DNA from: Taxillus chinensis
Lineage: Eukaryota; Streptophyta; Magnoliopsida; Santalales; Loranthaceae
NCBI GenBank assembly: GCA_023512835.1
Contig: CM042084.1
Location: forward strand, 15,007,403 to 15,071,402
Length of the DNA stretch: 64,000 bases
Reading direction: 5' to 3'
A program made the translations under genes and the position numbers. The notes beneath the pieces are model-generated. The model searched no databases. It had not been told where the DNA came from and worked only from the letters and a program-made list of their open reading frames with translations. Shown in pieces: positions 8,806-20,125 of this stretch. Each line of letters begins with the position of its first letter. Within the stretch, counting starts at the first letter, position 1.

Positions 8806-11231
8806 TCAGAATGGAACTCGACGTTCTTTCATATCTCGAAAGTCATCTATAATTGATTCCACACTAAGCTGCATAGCAATTTCTTTTTCAATATACACAA
8901 TCAACGAGTCAGTAAGAAACTCATCCTCCATTTTGTTTCGAAGCCTAGATTTGACAATACTCATAGCTGAAAATGAACGCTCTGTTGTTGCAGTAGAAAC
9001 GGGAAGAGTAAGCACAAGAACGATCACTCTAAAAATAAGTTGGTAGATTGTCGATCTTCTAGTCTTTACCAACCATTGACAAAGGTCAGAAATGGAGGAC
9101 ATTTTTTGAAACTCCACATGTCGAACTACATCACACTCATAATGGACAAGTTCCATTTTCAACCGCTCTTTCTCGTCATCTGTGAAGTCCTGTGGATAAA
9201 ATCTGTCTACCAATTGCCAAACATCATCACATTTGAAAGAATCATATCCATTTCGAGGGTCCAAAGCTGAGCTAAGCATAAGCAACTCAACTGCATGCTC
9301 ATTAAATCGTTCATTTAATTATTATAATTGAGAATCAATTGCAGCATAAAAAATATCTATTCGATAATGATGCTCAATTGTAAATTCACTTTCTTGACGA
9401 CGAGCTCGACCTCCTCTTGAAACATAACGAGCATTCATATCCAAGACATCAATGTTACGTGCTTCACAAAATCCTTTCACCTTTGATAGTAAAGTTGACC
9501 ATCCATCATCTCTTAGCTTTTGGAGAAGTGTTTTAGTTGACGAAACAAGATGCATAGCATTTAAAATGTCTTGAGATTTAGACGCAAAGCTTGACAAAGT
9601 AAATCGGTGATCTGCATAATGTCTTTTATGAGATGTAAAATGAAGACAAATTTAAATGATGTTAATTCTTCATAAGTCGTGTCTGCATCACCTCTTTGAG
9701 CCCAAGAAGTCCCATCATCAATAATGTTAAGAAGAACTTCACAAGTTGAACCGAACATATTAATCAAGCTAGAAACAGATCTTAAGTGAGAACTCCAACG
9801 GGTATCTCCGCTTTCGTTGTAAAGTGCCAATTTGATTAAGGCCCCCTACCGGTCTCCAACTCACCAATGGAAAGCAAATGTTCAATTTGTGAAGCTTGAG
9901 CAACTTTCAATGCGTCATTACGCTTACATGAAGCACCGACTATGTTGACAATAGATGACAATTTAACGAAAAATTTATGAATGATGATAACTTCTCTTCG
10001 TGACGATAACTAATGCCAATTGTAAGCGATGTGCTAAACAATGGACATAGTAAGCGTATGGACATCATTTGAAACCAATGCTTGCAATCCATTCCATTCT
10101 CCCCGCATATTACTTGCACCATCATATCCTTGCCCTCGAATATTCTGAATATCTAAATTGTGATAAGACAATACGGAATATATCGCATTTTTGAGGGTTA
10201 ATGCAGCAGTGTTAGAGACATGAACAAGCCCAAAAAAATGTTCCTTCAAAATGCCATCTTTGTTAACAAATCTTAAAACAATAGACATTTGCTCTTTCTT
10301 TGATTCATCACGAGCTTCATCAACAAGTATAGAAAACTTTGCATACCAATTTCGTCACGAATTGTATTCTTCACTTTGACTGAAATAACATGTAAAATTT
10401 CTTTTTGAATTTGCGGTGATGAGTAAGAGGCATTTTGGGGAGCATTCTTCAATACAACTTCCTTAACCCCTGTCATTGTATGAACTTAATATACCGAGCA
10501 TTCCAAGAAAATTTCCATGATTGAATGAATCTTTGGTTTCATCATGTCCCCTAAAAGCACAACCATGAATTGCAAGCCAAAGGACTGAATCAACCGAAGT
10601 TCTAAGTCGGAGTCGATTCTTTGCAATTTGCTCAAAAGTATATTTATCAACAACTCTCTCTATATGTTGAGTCTGCTCCATTAAATCCTTGCATGATTTA
10701 TCGGCGATTTTATGAATACTATTTGGATCTTTCCCAACATGATTCAAAAAAGCACAATTTTGTCCATCCTTAACTTTCTTCCAATTTGAAATCCATCAAT
10801 TGTAAATGCTAATGCAGACCTTGACTGAGTGAAGAGATAATATGGTAGACAAAACACTGCATCTTTAGAAGGGGAATATTCTAACCACGAAGGAAATAGC
10901 TTGAACCATGATGATTGGAAACTACGAAGATGAGCTTTGATCCAGATTTTGGATAATATGAAAGAATAGGTTGGTATGGACCATTCTTAATGTAAGCTCG
11001 CCGAATTTCATCGCGTTGATTGACATCATAATCTAATATTCTTGGCCGCTTTCCAGGATCACGTTCCAAAGAATTCAACTCAGTTGTAATGGTTTCAGTT
11101 CTTTGAGATTTTGCAGGATGAGTAGAAGAAGTTGGAGTATCAATAGCAGACTTTGACAATGATGCATTAGATTCTAAGTTTTTAGAATTTGTTTTTTTAA
11201 AGAATGCATCAATCGTCGATGACTTTCCCAT
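8806..11231 (-). pseudogene. hAT transposase (TTF-type zinc finger), fragmented
   Basis: Seven consecutive minus-strand frames together cover a hAT transposase of the ZMYM1-like/TTF-zinc-finger class. The N-terminus (10881-11231) has MGKSSTIDAFFKK and the TTF-type region around RPRILDYDVNQRDEIRRAYI. The centre has the DUF4371-type segment (about 10040-10750) with DIQNIRGQGYDGASNMRGEW, the conserved RNase-H-like-fold motif. The C-terminus (8806-9285) has STATTERSFSAMSIVKSRLR, the hAT dimerisation signature. Several frameshifts and stops break it. Relatives are about 750-800 residues, so little coding length is missing. Not expected to be active. Confidence 0.85.
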
Positions 11232-12085
11232 CTATAAATAAAATAAAAATATTTTGTTAAATTAATAGAATCAAATAAGTAAAATAATTAGATAAATTTA
11301 AATTAAAAATCGCATGAAGCTTAAAAATTAAAGATAAGCCATACCTAACTTTCAACTGACATATAATTTAAATAAATTAGAATCAAGCATGAATCATTAT
11401 ACCCTTGCTACATAATTCCATCAATGACAATTTGAAATCAATTGTCTTACTTGGAAATCATCATGACAAAAATCCTAAAAGTATGACAATTGTCTCAATT
11501 GTCTTACCGCTTAAAAATAGGACCGAGGTATTATCTAATTTTTAGTTTTAGAATTTAGATTTTAGAATCATTACTATAAAATTAGAAGCATTTGTGGTGC
11601 TTGCTGGAAATATTCAAATGACCCCAAGAATCCTAAACAATTAGGGGGGCATTGGGCAGACTACAGTTTACAAGATATCCAGACTGCAATAGGGAAAATT
11701 TTATACACCATTTAGAGAACTAAATTAAAATTAGGAATTTTGAGAATCAAATTTTACTATTTTAGGGATTTGGAATTTGATATGCATAAATCTTGGAAAT
11801 TTTACTTACACCAAATCAAGATTGAAGAATCCGTTGAAATTGAAGAACCGAAGACTTGGCGGACTATAGTTTGTAAGATATCGAGCAATAGAGAATTTTT
11901 TATACACCATTTAGAGAACTAAATTAAAATTAGGAATTGTGAGAATCAAATTTTAGGGATTTGGAATTTAATATCATAAATCTTGGAAATTTTACTCACA
12001 CCAAACCAAGATTGAGAATCCGCCGAAATTGAAGAACCGCAGGAAGAGTCTCAGTAACGCCTCCAAATCTGGACTTCCAGGACCG
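11232..12085. other. AT-rich region upstream of the hAT transposase
   Basis: Probably the 5' non-coding part of the hAT element. It has no protein-like frame. A degenerate G-run at 11641-11650 may be a decayed hAT right end, but no CAGGGG-type terminal repeat could be confirmed. Confidence 0.4.
11654..12040. repeat. Two-copy tandem duplication (about 200 bp)
   Basis: The stretch from about 11654 to 11861 recurs at about 11862-12040. The shared segments include 'TATACACCATTTAGAGAACT' and the run ending 'GAAATTGAAGAACCG'. The copies differ by a few substitutions and a short indel. Confidence 0.8.
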
Positions 12086-12959
12086 GGTGCGTTGGACAAA
12101 TAAGATATTACAATTATAATGAATAGTAATCTATTACTCAACATAAATTTGATGGTTTATTTATTACATCAAGACTCATCACAAGATCTTTAAGGTTTAG
12201 CGTTTAGAGACTAGGTGTTGATAACCCATTATAGTTTACATGACATATAAATACTACATGCATAATCTTCTTATGATTTTATTCCAAGCATTCTGGACAC
12301 CATTATCCTAGCATCTTTGCTTTCTCCTAGTTCCCTGGGGTTGGAAGAAAACATAAAGGAAATGAGCTCAAATAGCCCAGTAAGGTTAAAAGTAACGAAT
12401 AATATATGGAGAATAATCAGCTCATGAAAGAATAAGAATATCTACTCATCTAGGTTCACCACCTAGATGTCATGTATAACCTGTTATCAACTGGATTGAC
12501 ACTCTCCAGTGATGTTCTTTACCCAATGCATTGGAGGTCTTTCTGGAACCACCCATAAACATATTGCCAAACATAAAACATATCTTCACAAAATTTCAAA
12601 CAACCACATCAATGGTAAATTTCAACGTAAAGGAAGGTCTTATAATAATAACCCCGATAAGTAAAAGGGTTATTTACCATTCAATAAATTAGATTACCAA
12701 CTTTCCAAGAAGTGTCAAAGAAAGTTAATTATTAAATATCGAGATAGAAATATAGAGAAGAAATAGGAAATAAATTTCCACGTCGGAGATCGTGGTAAGG
12801 AAAGGGAGAGTGGATCCTTACAATCTTTTTGTCTTCCGCGTTTATAAACCTTGAAACAAAATTTAAAAGTTAATATTTTAGTTTTAATAATAATAGTATA
12901 TTCATAAGTAATATATTGAGAGACATATATAAGTATATTATGGTGGAAAAACTTTTCAT

Positions 12960-13320
12960 GATAATAATAATAATCTATACGTATACATATACATATATAA
13001 TATACGTATATACTATATAATATACATATATATATTGAGGGGCAAAGCCATCCATAATATATATATGTATGAGGAGACTTAGTCTTCCATGGAATAATAA
13101 TAATCTATATATACACATATACGTATCATATACATATATATATTGAGGGGCAAAGCCATCCATAATATATATATATGTATGAGGAGGCTTAGCCTTCCAT
13201 GGAATAATAATAATATATATATATATACACATATACATATTATTTAATAAATATACATATATATATTGAGGGGCAAGGCCATCCATAATATATATATGTA
13301 TGAGGAGGATTAGCCTTCCA
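12960..13320. repeat. AT-rich minisatellite, three units
   Basis: Three units of about 110-130 bp. Each contains a variable (TA)-rich tract, then 'TTGAGGGGCAAAGCCATCC' and 'GTATGAGGAGGCTTAGCCTT'. The apparent 103-residue frame of Y and I runs is a by-product of the repeat. Confidence 0.9.
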
Positions 13321-14403
13321 AGAACATGATTAATATATGCTTGAAATATTTACCTTTTGGAACTTCCAACGGGTGAGAGGAAGATTGAGAGAAGAGAAGG
13401 CTTGGAGGACTATTGGGGTGTTAATAGAAATTTTTGGAGAGTATTTGGAGGAGAGTTTTGTGGCTTATTTGAATGGAAAGAGTGCTTGAGAAGGGAAGTG
13501 AGGCATGCTATTTATAGGTAAGGTGGTAGGTGTAATAGTGTGAAAAATAGTGTATGAATTTGACTTTGGCATTAAATTAAATTATTTAAAATATATATAA
13601 TACTTTATTTTCCTCCTATTATCTCTTATTAAAAACATGGGTATCTCCTCCTACCATTTAAAAATGTTTTAAGACTTTTAAACCTAGAAGGTTCCTTTGG
13701 CATCAAAAGTCCACATTGGTGTACTCCCTACTAATTCAATTATAACGTTTTTAATTTTATTGTTTTTGACAAACGGACAATTGTATTGCATTACTAACTA
13801 AAATATCTACAAATGGGTATCAATTTTATAATTTTTGCATGTGTATAACAAAAGTTATTGAATTTTAAAGTCATACTAAAATGTTTACCCGTTCATACTG
13901 AACCTATGTGTAGTATTTTAACTTCTGGAATTGATTGGATTCATATTAAATTCTGAAATTTTTACACGTTTTAGCTAAGTCATAAATGAACAAATGGGAT
14001 TTGGTTTCATGTCAATTGGATCTGTATAACTCAAGTTATGAATTTTTGAATGGGACCTCCAGAATCTGCCTCATTCAAATTTTTGGGCCTTACCTATATT
14101 TTATACTTTTGGTAAAGTTAAGGCTTGTAATACTTACTTACCCATAGTAATTTGGTCTAAGAAACTAAATGACATAATATATAGCATCTAAACTTTTTAT
14201 GATGTATAAGAAATTATTTTATTTTTTTTATAACGTATTTAATATTAACGCGGATAAAATAATATAATTGCGTAATCAATAAACAATAAAGTAAGATAAC
14301 ATTATATTCCATGACTTCTTACTTTATAAACCTATAAAGTATAATATTATAAAACATTATTACATACTCATACCTATTTATAACAATTCAAACAGATACT
14401 ATT

Positions 14404-14471
14404 CATAACGATTAGTTACTTATTCCAACGGTTAGTTACTATTCTAACGCTAGTTACTATTCTAACGGCTA
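14404..14471. promoter_or_regulatory. Cluster of MSA-like (MYB3R) motifs in the chromovirus LTR
   Basis: TCCAACGGTTA (14424-14434) and TCTAACGGCTA (14461-14471) match the plant mitosis-specific activator consensus YCYAACGGYYA. TCTAACGCTA (14443-14452) matches except for one missing G, and a weaker copy lies at 14404-14414. Spacing is 18-20 bp. They lie on the strand opposite to the element's transcription, about 100 bp upstream of TATA-like sequence at 14308-14345. Confidence 0.55.
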
Positions 14472-14661
14472 CTTACTAGTCACATGCTACTTAAATGACT
14501 ATAGTGGGTACTTATTTTTACTGTGATAATATCTAAAATATTATTTCTAACTATTTTTAGTAATGACATTATTATTACTATTTAAGGAAGAGCTTAGATT
14601 TTTGCGGGTCTTACATCATACCCCACTTAAAAGAATTTCGTCTTCGAAATTATCGCGTACC

Positions 14662-16340
14662 TTAATCATGGAAAAGTTTAAGATATTTTTGCCTCATCGT
14701 TTCTTCATGCTCCCACGTTGCCTCCTCGGTGATTTGATTCCTCCATAACACTTTCACGAGTGGAATTCTTTTCGTACGTACCACTTGTTCCTTGCGGTCA
14801 AGGATTTGCCTGGATGTTCTTCGTAGGTCAAGTCAACATCGAGTTGGACAGGCTCTTCGTTAAAACATGTGATGGATCTGGTATGTACTTTCTTAGGAGA
14901 GACACATGGAACACATTGTGCACGTGTTCCAAGTGTGGTGGTAGGGCTAGGCGATATGCTGTTGCTCCAATCTTTTCTAGTATGTCAAATGGTCCAATGT
15001 ATCGGGGGCTTAACTTCCCTTTCTTTCCAAATCGCATGACTCCTTTCCATGGTGAAACCTTTAGAAATACATGATCGCCTACTTCAAACTCCAAGTCCTT
15101 TCGTCGGTGGTCCGCATAACTCTTCTTTGCTGCTTTGAGCTCGCATATGGTGCTGAATTAGATGCACTTTTTTCGTTGTTTCTTGCACCAAATCGGGGGC
15201 AAGTAGTTTTCTTTCTCCTGCCTCATCCCAACATGTTGGTGTTTGGCACCTTTTCCCATAAAGAGCTTCATATGGTGCCATTTGTATGCTTGCGTGATAG
15301 CTATTATTATAGGAGAATTCCACCAAGGGAAGGTGTTTCTCCCAATCCCCTTGAAAGTCAATAGCACAAGCTCTAAGCATGTCCTCCAAAGTTTGGATTG
15401 TCCTCTCCGATTGCCCATCTGTTTGAGGATGGAAGGCAGTACTAAACTTCAGTTCGGTACTTAAAGCATGTTGAAGGCTCCTCCAAAACTTAGATGTGAA
15501 TCTTGGATCACGATCAGAGACGATTGATAATGGCACTCCATGCAATCGAATGACTTCCTTGATGTATAGCTTGGCTAATTGATCCAAAGAGAAATCGTCG
15601 CGGATAGGTATGAAGTGAGACGTTTTTGTCAGGCGATCCACTACGACCCAAATCGCATTGTGTCCTTTTGATGTTCTAGGTAGACCCGTGACAAAATCCA
15701 TAGTTACATTTTCCCACTTCCATTCGGGTATTAGAAGTGATTGCAATACTCCACTTGGTAATTGGCGCTCAGCCTTTACTCTTTGACACACCAAGCACCT
15801 GGATATAAATTTCGCGATTTCTCTCTTCATGTTGTCCCACCAATAGTTCTTTCGTAAGTCTCGATACATCTTAGTGCTTCCTGGATGTATAGAGAATGCG
15901 GAGCTATGTGCTTCGGCTAGTAACTCCCTTTTTAGTCCAGAAGATGATGGTACACAGAGTCTTGTACCAAATCTTAAGAAACCACCTTTATCGATGTTGA
16001 ACTCAGGAAGTCCACCTTTTTGCCGCTTCCCTCTTTAGTTGTAGCTTGGGATCTTCTTGTTGTGCCACCTTTATCCTCTCCAAAAGTGTTGGTTGTATGG
16101 TCATGTGGAATAGGTAGCTTCTTTCTCCAGGTTTTACGATTTCAACATCCAACCTCTTCAGATCTTCACTTAGAGGCCTTTACGAAGTGATCAATGTTGC
16201 CAAGGTTCCGACATGTTTCCGGCTTAGTGCATCTGCCACCACGTTTGCCTTCCCAGGATGGTAGTTGATGGTGCAATCATAGTCTTTTAATAATTCTAGC
16301 CACCTTCTTTGTCGCATGTTGAGCTCCTTTTGGGTGAATA
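14662..16340 (-). pseudogene. Chromovirus pol: RNase H end, integrase, chromodomain
   Basis: On the minus strand, 16160-16340 encodes the end of RNase H ([31 protein letters not shown]). Integrase follows: the HHCC zinc region (AEAHSSAFSIHPGS ... CLVCQ), then catalytic D, D and E in MDFVTGLP, VSDRDPRF and GQSERTIQTLE (15084-15869). The C-terminal module has YIGPFDILEKIG (14828-15094). The last part, in a shifted frame, has VKVLWRNQITEEATWE, a chromodomain typical of plant chromoviruses, ending at TAA 14662. At least three frame changes are present. The upstream half of pol lies at 43891-44648, beyond the Athila insertion. Confidence 0.85.
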
Positions 16341-17584
16341 AACTTCATTTTGATGAATTTGAATGATTAATGAACTAACCCCCTAACATAGCATTAGTAG
16401 ATCCTTTTGTGGTGTTTTTGTTGTCTTTGAATGGAAAACAGGCCAAGTACAAAGTCCAAAGAAAGAATGAAGGAGCAAGGGACAATTCCGCTCATGGTCA
16501 TTTCAAATTTGAAATGACCAAAAAGAAATGACAGGACCAATTGAGTTGACCAGAAGCTCCCGAGAGCTTGATCATTTGAAACGGTCATTTGAAATTGAGT
16601 TGACCAAATGAATTGACCAGGGGCGTTTTACACAACGTATTCTGCTGATCAACGAATCCTCATAGATGCCACGTGTACAGCCTGTAATCCTTCATTAAAG
16701 GATCTGACGATGCTTATTCAACCTTTTTGAGAGGGAAACGAGTTTGAATTAATGGAGGGAATGGTTCTAACAGTTAGGGGATACGGTTATGCACAGAATT
16801 GTAAGACAGAAAGGGATTTTTCATGTAATTTGAGGGATCGTTCATTCTGGGAGAGGGAGAGAAATGTATGGGGTTCTCATAGTAAGAACAATGGTTTTCT
16901 TATTTGCTATGGTAGCTTAAACCTCCATGGGAGGAGGATGGATTTGATGTAAGTTTTTAATTCCTTTTCTTTTGGTTAGTTAATTTGAAATTCCCTGTTA
17001 TGTTTATCAAGTCTTTTGAGTTAGCATGTGAGATTTAAGTTCGGCCACCTTAAATCTTGTATAAGGTTAATCAATTATGGATCGAAAGAAGACATTGATA
17101 ACCTGGATAGTTAAAAGACTTGACTTGCTAAGATTATAATTTGCGAAAGCCAGTAATCTTGCTTGTAACCTAGTTAGGGTTGGTGTGATGCCAATCTACA
17201 CTCAAACAACTTAAGCACATAATGGGTTGCCCGTTCCCCAAGCTAGGGTATACACACGGCTAGATCACTCGAAAGAGGCTAGTACATGCAAAGGTGTTGG
17301 GTTTTAAACAAAAAGGGGAAGTTTGAATTAATATGCCTTAAGAACAAGAGATTAATTAATTACATTGATTGACATCCAAATCCCTATTTTCTCCCATAAG
17401 ATCATTTACATTGCTTTGTTTATTTAAATTACAACATTCAAAGTGCTAATAATACAAAACCAACTTCAAATACATCATGGATTTACAAAATGAGCTTTTT
17501 ACTTGATCACTTTCCTTGTGGGTTTGACATCCAGACTTTGAGTCCACTTTATTACTTGTAACAATCCATACGCTTGCGAAATTG
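16341..17584 (+). repeat. Athila 5' LTR (truncated at both ends)
   Basis: Aligns with 42643-43884 of the 3' LTR almost base for base. It lacks the first 73 bp (TGTTAG start), the final CTAACA and the primer-binding site. Both copies contain a 24-bp perfect palindrome. Most differences between the copies fall at CAG/CTG triplets. Confidence 0.9.
16496..16519. repeat. 24-bp perfect palindrome in Athila 5' LTR
   Basis: Half-site GGTCATTTCAAA followed immediately by its exact reverse complement. It is conserved in the 3' LTR at 42798-42821. Related 'GGTCATTTGAAAT' words recur nearby and again at about 23150 upstream of the env-position ORF. Confidence 0.9.
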
Positions 17585-17799
17585 AAGAAGAATCAAATTC
17601 TGTTCCTGGATTTTGGAGTAATCCAGAGTTTGATTTGTAGAATTTGTTGTGGGAACAAGAAAGTGTTGAATCGTGTTCAGTTATGGAAAAACAACAACAG
17701 CAGCAATAGGAAGATAATGGGTCAGATCTCAGGCCAGTTAGGGAGCATCATACTCCTGATGTTTCTGATATCAGAAATCCAATCTATCCACCACCTCTC
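17585..17799. other. Athila leader without a recognisable primer-binding site
   Basis: This should hold the tRNA primer-binding site directly after the LTR. No sequence resembling a tRNA 3' end is visible, and the LTR's own CTAACA end is missing, so a small deletion has probably removed both. Confidence 0.5.
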
Positions 17800-19491
17800 T
17801 TGAGAGAAAATTTTGAGTTCTCTCCACAGCTCATTAATTTAGTAGTGCAGAACAGTTTTGGGGGGACACCTTTGGAAGATCCTCACCACCATTTAGCCAG
17901 ATTTGTGCAGATATGCAGAACAATGAGAAGACAAGGAGTGCCGGAGGATTTTATCAGATTGGAATTATTCCCTTGGTCTTTAAAGGAGGATGCTTTGATC
18001 TGGTTCAATTCTTTTTCAGAGGGACATTTCACCAGATGGGCAGATTGTGCCCAAGAATTTCTCACTAAATATTTCCCAAGAGGAAGAACAGTGAAGTTGA
18101 GAAACAACATCACTGCTTTTACCCAAACCACTGGAGAAACACTTGGTGAAGCATGGAATAGATTCAGGGAATTGCAGAGAAAATGTCCCAATCATGGCTT
18201 AGAAGATTGGTTACTTATTGAAGTGTTTTATGGAGGCCTTACAGTGAGGAGCAATACATGGTAAATCTTTGCGCAGGAGGTGCTCGACAGCCAAGACCGC
18301 AAAAGAAGCTAAAGAGATTATAGAGGAACTGACAAAAGAGCAAGCTCAGTGGCCCTCTAGGAGAGTAGCTGTGAAGAAACCTGGTTTAATTGAGGTGGAT
18401 AATTCTACAATGTTGAATGCTAAGTTGGAAGCTCGACAAAACAGGTGGAAAAGTTAAATGTTCGAGAGAGTAGCAAAGGTTAACTCGCTTGTCATGAGTG
18501 TGGGGGTATGCACCAACCGAATGAGTGTCCATTAAAAGCCTATGGAGAGACAATGGAAGGATATTCAGCTAATATGAATGAGGAAGTCAATTACATAGCT
18601 AACCAAAACAGGCAGCAGAATAATCCATTTTCCAATACCTACAATCTTGGATGGAGGAATCATCCGAATTTTTCATGGGGAGGACAGAATAATCAGCAGA
18701 ATCAAAGTGGAAATAATACAAATCAAGTGCCGAATAATCAGAACAATCAACAATTCAATAGACAGTCCCAACCTAAACCGCAAGGAACTGGTTATGGTGA
18801 GAAAAGGAAGGCCGATTGGGAATATGCAATTGAGAAGATTGCAGCAGGAACTGAACAGAGATTGAATAAGATTGAAACTGATATTGGTAGCCGATTTGAC
18901 AGAATTGAGACTCATAACAAGAAGTTAGAGACTCAAATTGCACAAATAGCAAACGCTCTTATTATTAGGAACCCAGGAGAGCTTCCTAGTAAGACTGAGC
19001 CAAACCCAAAGGAATATGTGCAGGCTGTTATGTTAAGAAGTGGAAGAGAGTTACCAGAGAGGGAAGTTCCTCAAGTGGAGGAAACAACCCATGTCAAAAA
19101 GGATGAAGGTGAACCTAAATCTGAGGAGGAAAGGGAAGAAAAGAAAGAGGAACATCCTGAAGTTCCTAAGGTGGTGAAGAATTATGCTCCACCAATACCC
19201 TTCCCTCAAAGATTGAGACAAAGAAAGAAAGATGAACAATACAGAAGATTCATTGAACATCTTAAGGAATTAAAGCTTACCATTCCATTTTTGGAAGCAT
19301 TGGCTCAAATACCTTCCTACTCCAAGATGTTGAAAGAGATGTTGAGTAACAAAAAGAAAATTGAAGAGAATGGAACAATTGCACTTACAGAGGAGTATAG
19401 TGCAATTATTCAGAGAAAACTACCTCAGAAGATGGGAGACCCAGGAAGTTTTTCTATACCTTGCACTATAGGGAACGTTACTTTTGATTGA
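17800..19491 (+). pseudogene. Athila gag
   Basis: The first frame (17800-18264) is the Retrotrans_gag capsid domain with FSPQLINLVVQNSFGG, DPHHHLARF and RKCPNHGLEDWLLIEVFYGG, typical of Athila gag. After two frame changes a zinc knuckle follows at 18490-18528, CHECGGMHQPNEC (CX2CX3HX4C, the shorter spacing usual in Athila). The remainder (18508-19491) has an N/Q-rich linker, a coiled-coil-like segment (about 18850-18960), an acidic/lysine-rich region, and a proline-rich stretch preceding protease. Gag would package element RNA into cytoplasmic particles. Confidence 0.85.
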
Positions 19492-20097
19492 CTCTCGTGA
19501 CTTGGGAGCTAGTGTGAGTTTGATTCCATCTTCAGTATGTAGCAAGCTAGGTCTTGGAAAATTGCAGCCCACATCGGTGACCTTGCAACTTGTTGACAAA
19601 TCTATTAAGTATGCAGTGGCATTATAGAGAATGCACCGTTACAAATTCAGAATTTTATTGTCCTAATTGATTTGATAGCTTTGGATATGGAAGAAGGTGG
19701 TTCTTTACCACTTATTCTTGGCAGACCATTTTTAGCAACAGCAGGGGCAATCATAGATGTCAAAGGTGGGAAATTAGAATTACACATTGGTGAAGACAAA
19801 GTGGAGTTCAACTTATATAAGAGTATGAAGAATCCTCAGGAAGTTGAACATGAACAAGGTTGTCTTGTGGAGATGTTAAATACTGCAATTGAAGATCATG
19901 CTAAGGGATTTCATGATCCCTTAGGGTTATGTTTGGAGAATGTTTCGTCAACTGTTAATGAAGACATTTTAGAGGCCACACCAGTCATTCATTTTCAATC
20001 AAAGAAAGGATTTGAAGATATTGGAAGAAATTCTAAACCAGTCCCATCGATTGAAAAGGCACCAAAGGTTGAGTTGAAGATTCGCCAAGACATCTAA
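19480..20097 (+). pseudogene. Athila aspartic protease region
   Basis: After a frame change near 19490 the active-site motif DLGASVSLIP appears, with the catalytic Asp codon at 19499. Athila proteases commonly have D-L/S-G-A. Another frame change precedes 19672, after which MEEGGSLPLILGRPFLATAG matches the conserved 'ILGRPFL' flap region. The domain is complete in order but broken in frame, so the product would be non-functional as assembled. Confidence 0.8.
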
Positions 20098-20125
20098 AGT
20101 ATGTATTCTTGGGAGAAGAAGGTGA

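Larger units (their letters stand above)
12088..14615 (-). repeat. Chromovirus 3' LTR (outer limit approximate)
   Basis: Immediately beyond the pol stop of the minus-strand chromovirus, the minus strand has a purine-rich AAGTGGGG tract and then TGTAAGACCC, a common plant Ty3/gypsy LTR start, ending at 14615 in plus coordinates. The other end is placed near 12088 because a TG occurs there beside unrelated hAT flank. The partner LTR is not in the window, so this limit is a guess. Inside are an AT-rich minisatellite, a gagctc/cagtaagg motif typical of such LTRs, and a cluster of MSA-like motifs. Confidence 0.5.

Noticed and set aside
11641..11660. Right-hand terminal repeat of the hAT
   Set aside because: A G-run resembling hAT subterminal sequence is present, but there is no CCGCCCCTG-type end and no 8-bp duplication matching the left flank.
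12975..13286. 103-residue minus-strand frame rich in Tyr and Ile
   Set aside because: It is the translation of a TA-rich minisatellite and has no protein-like composition.
14760..15464. Plus-strand open frames of 73-104 codons
   Set aside because: They are antisense to well-supported chromovirus integrase and have no family resemblance.
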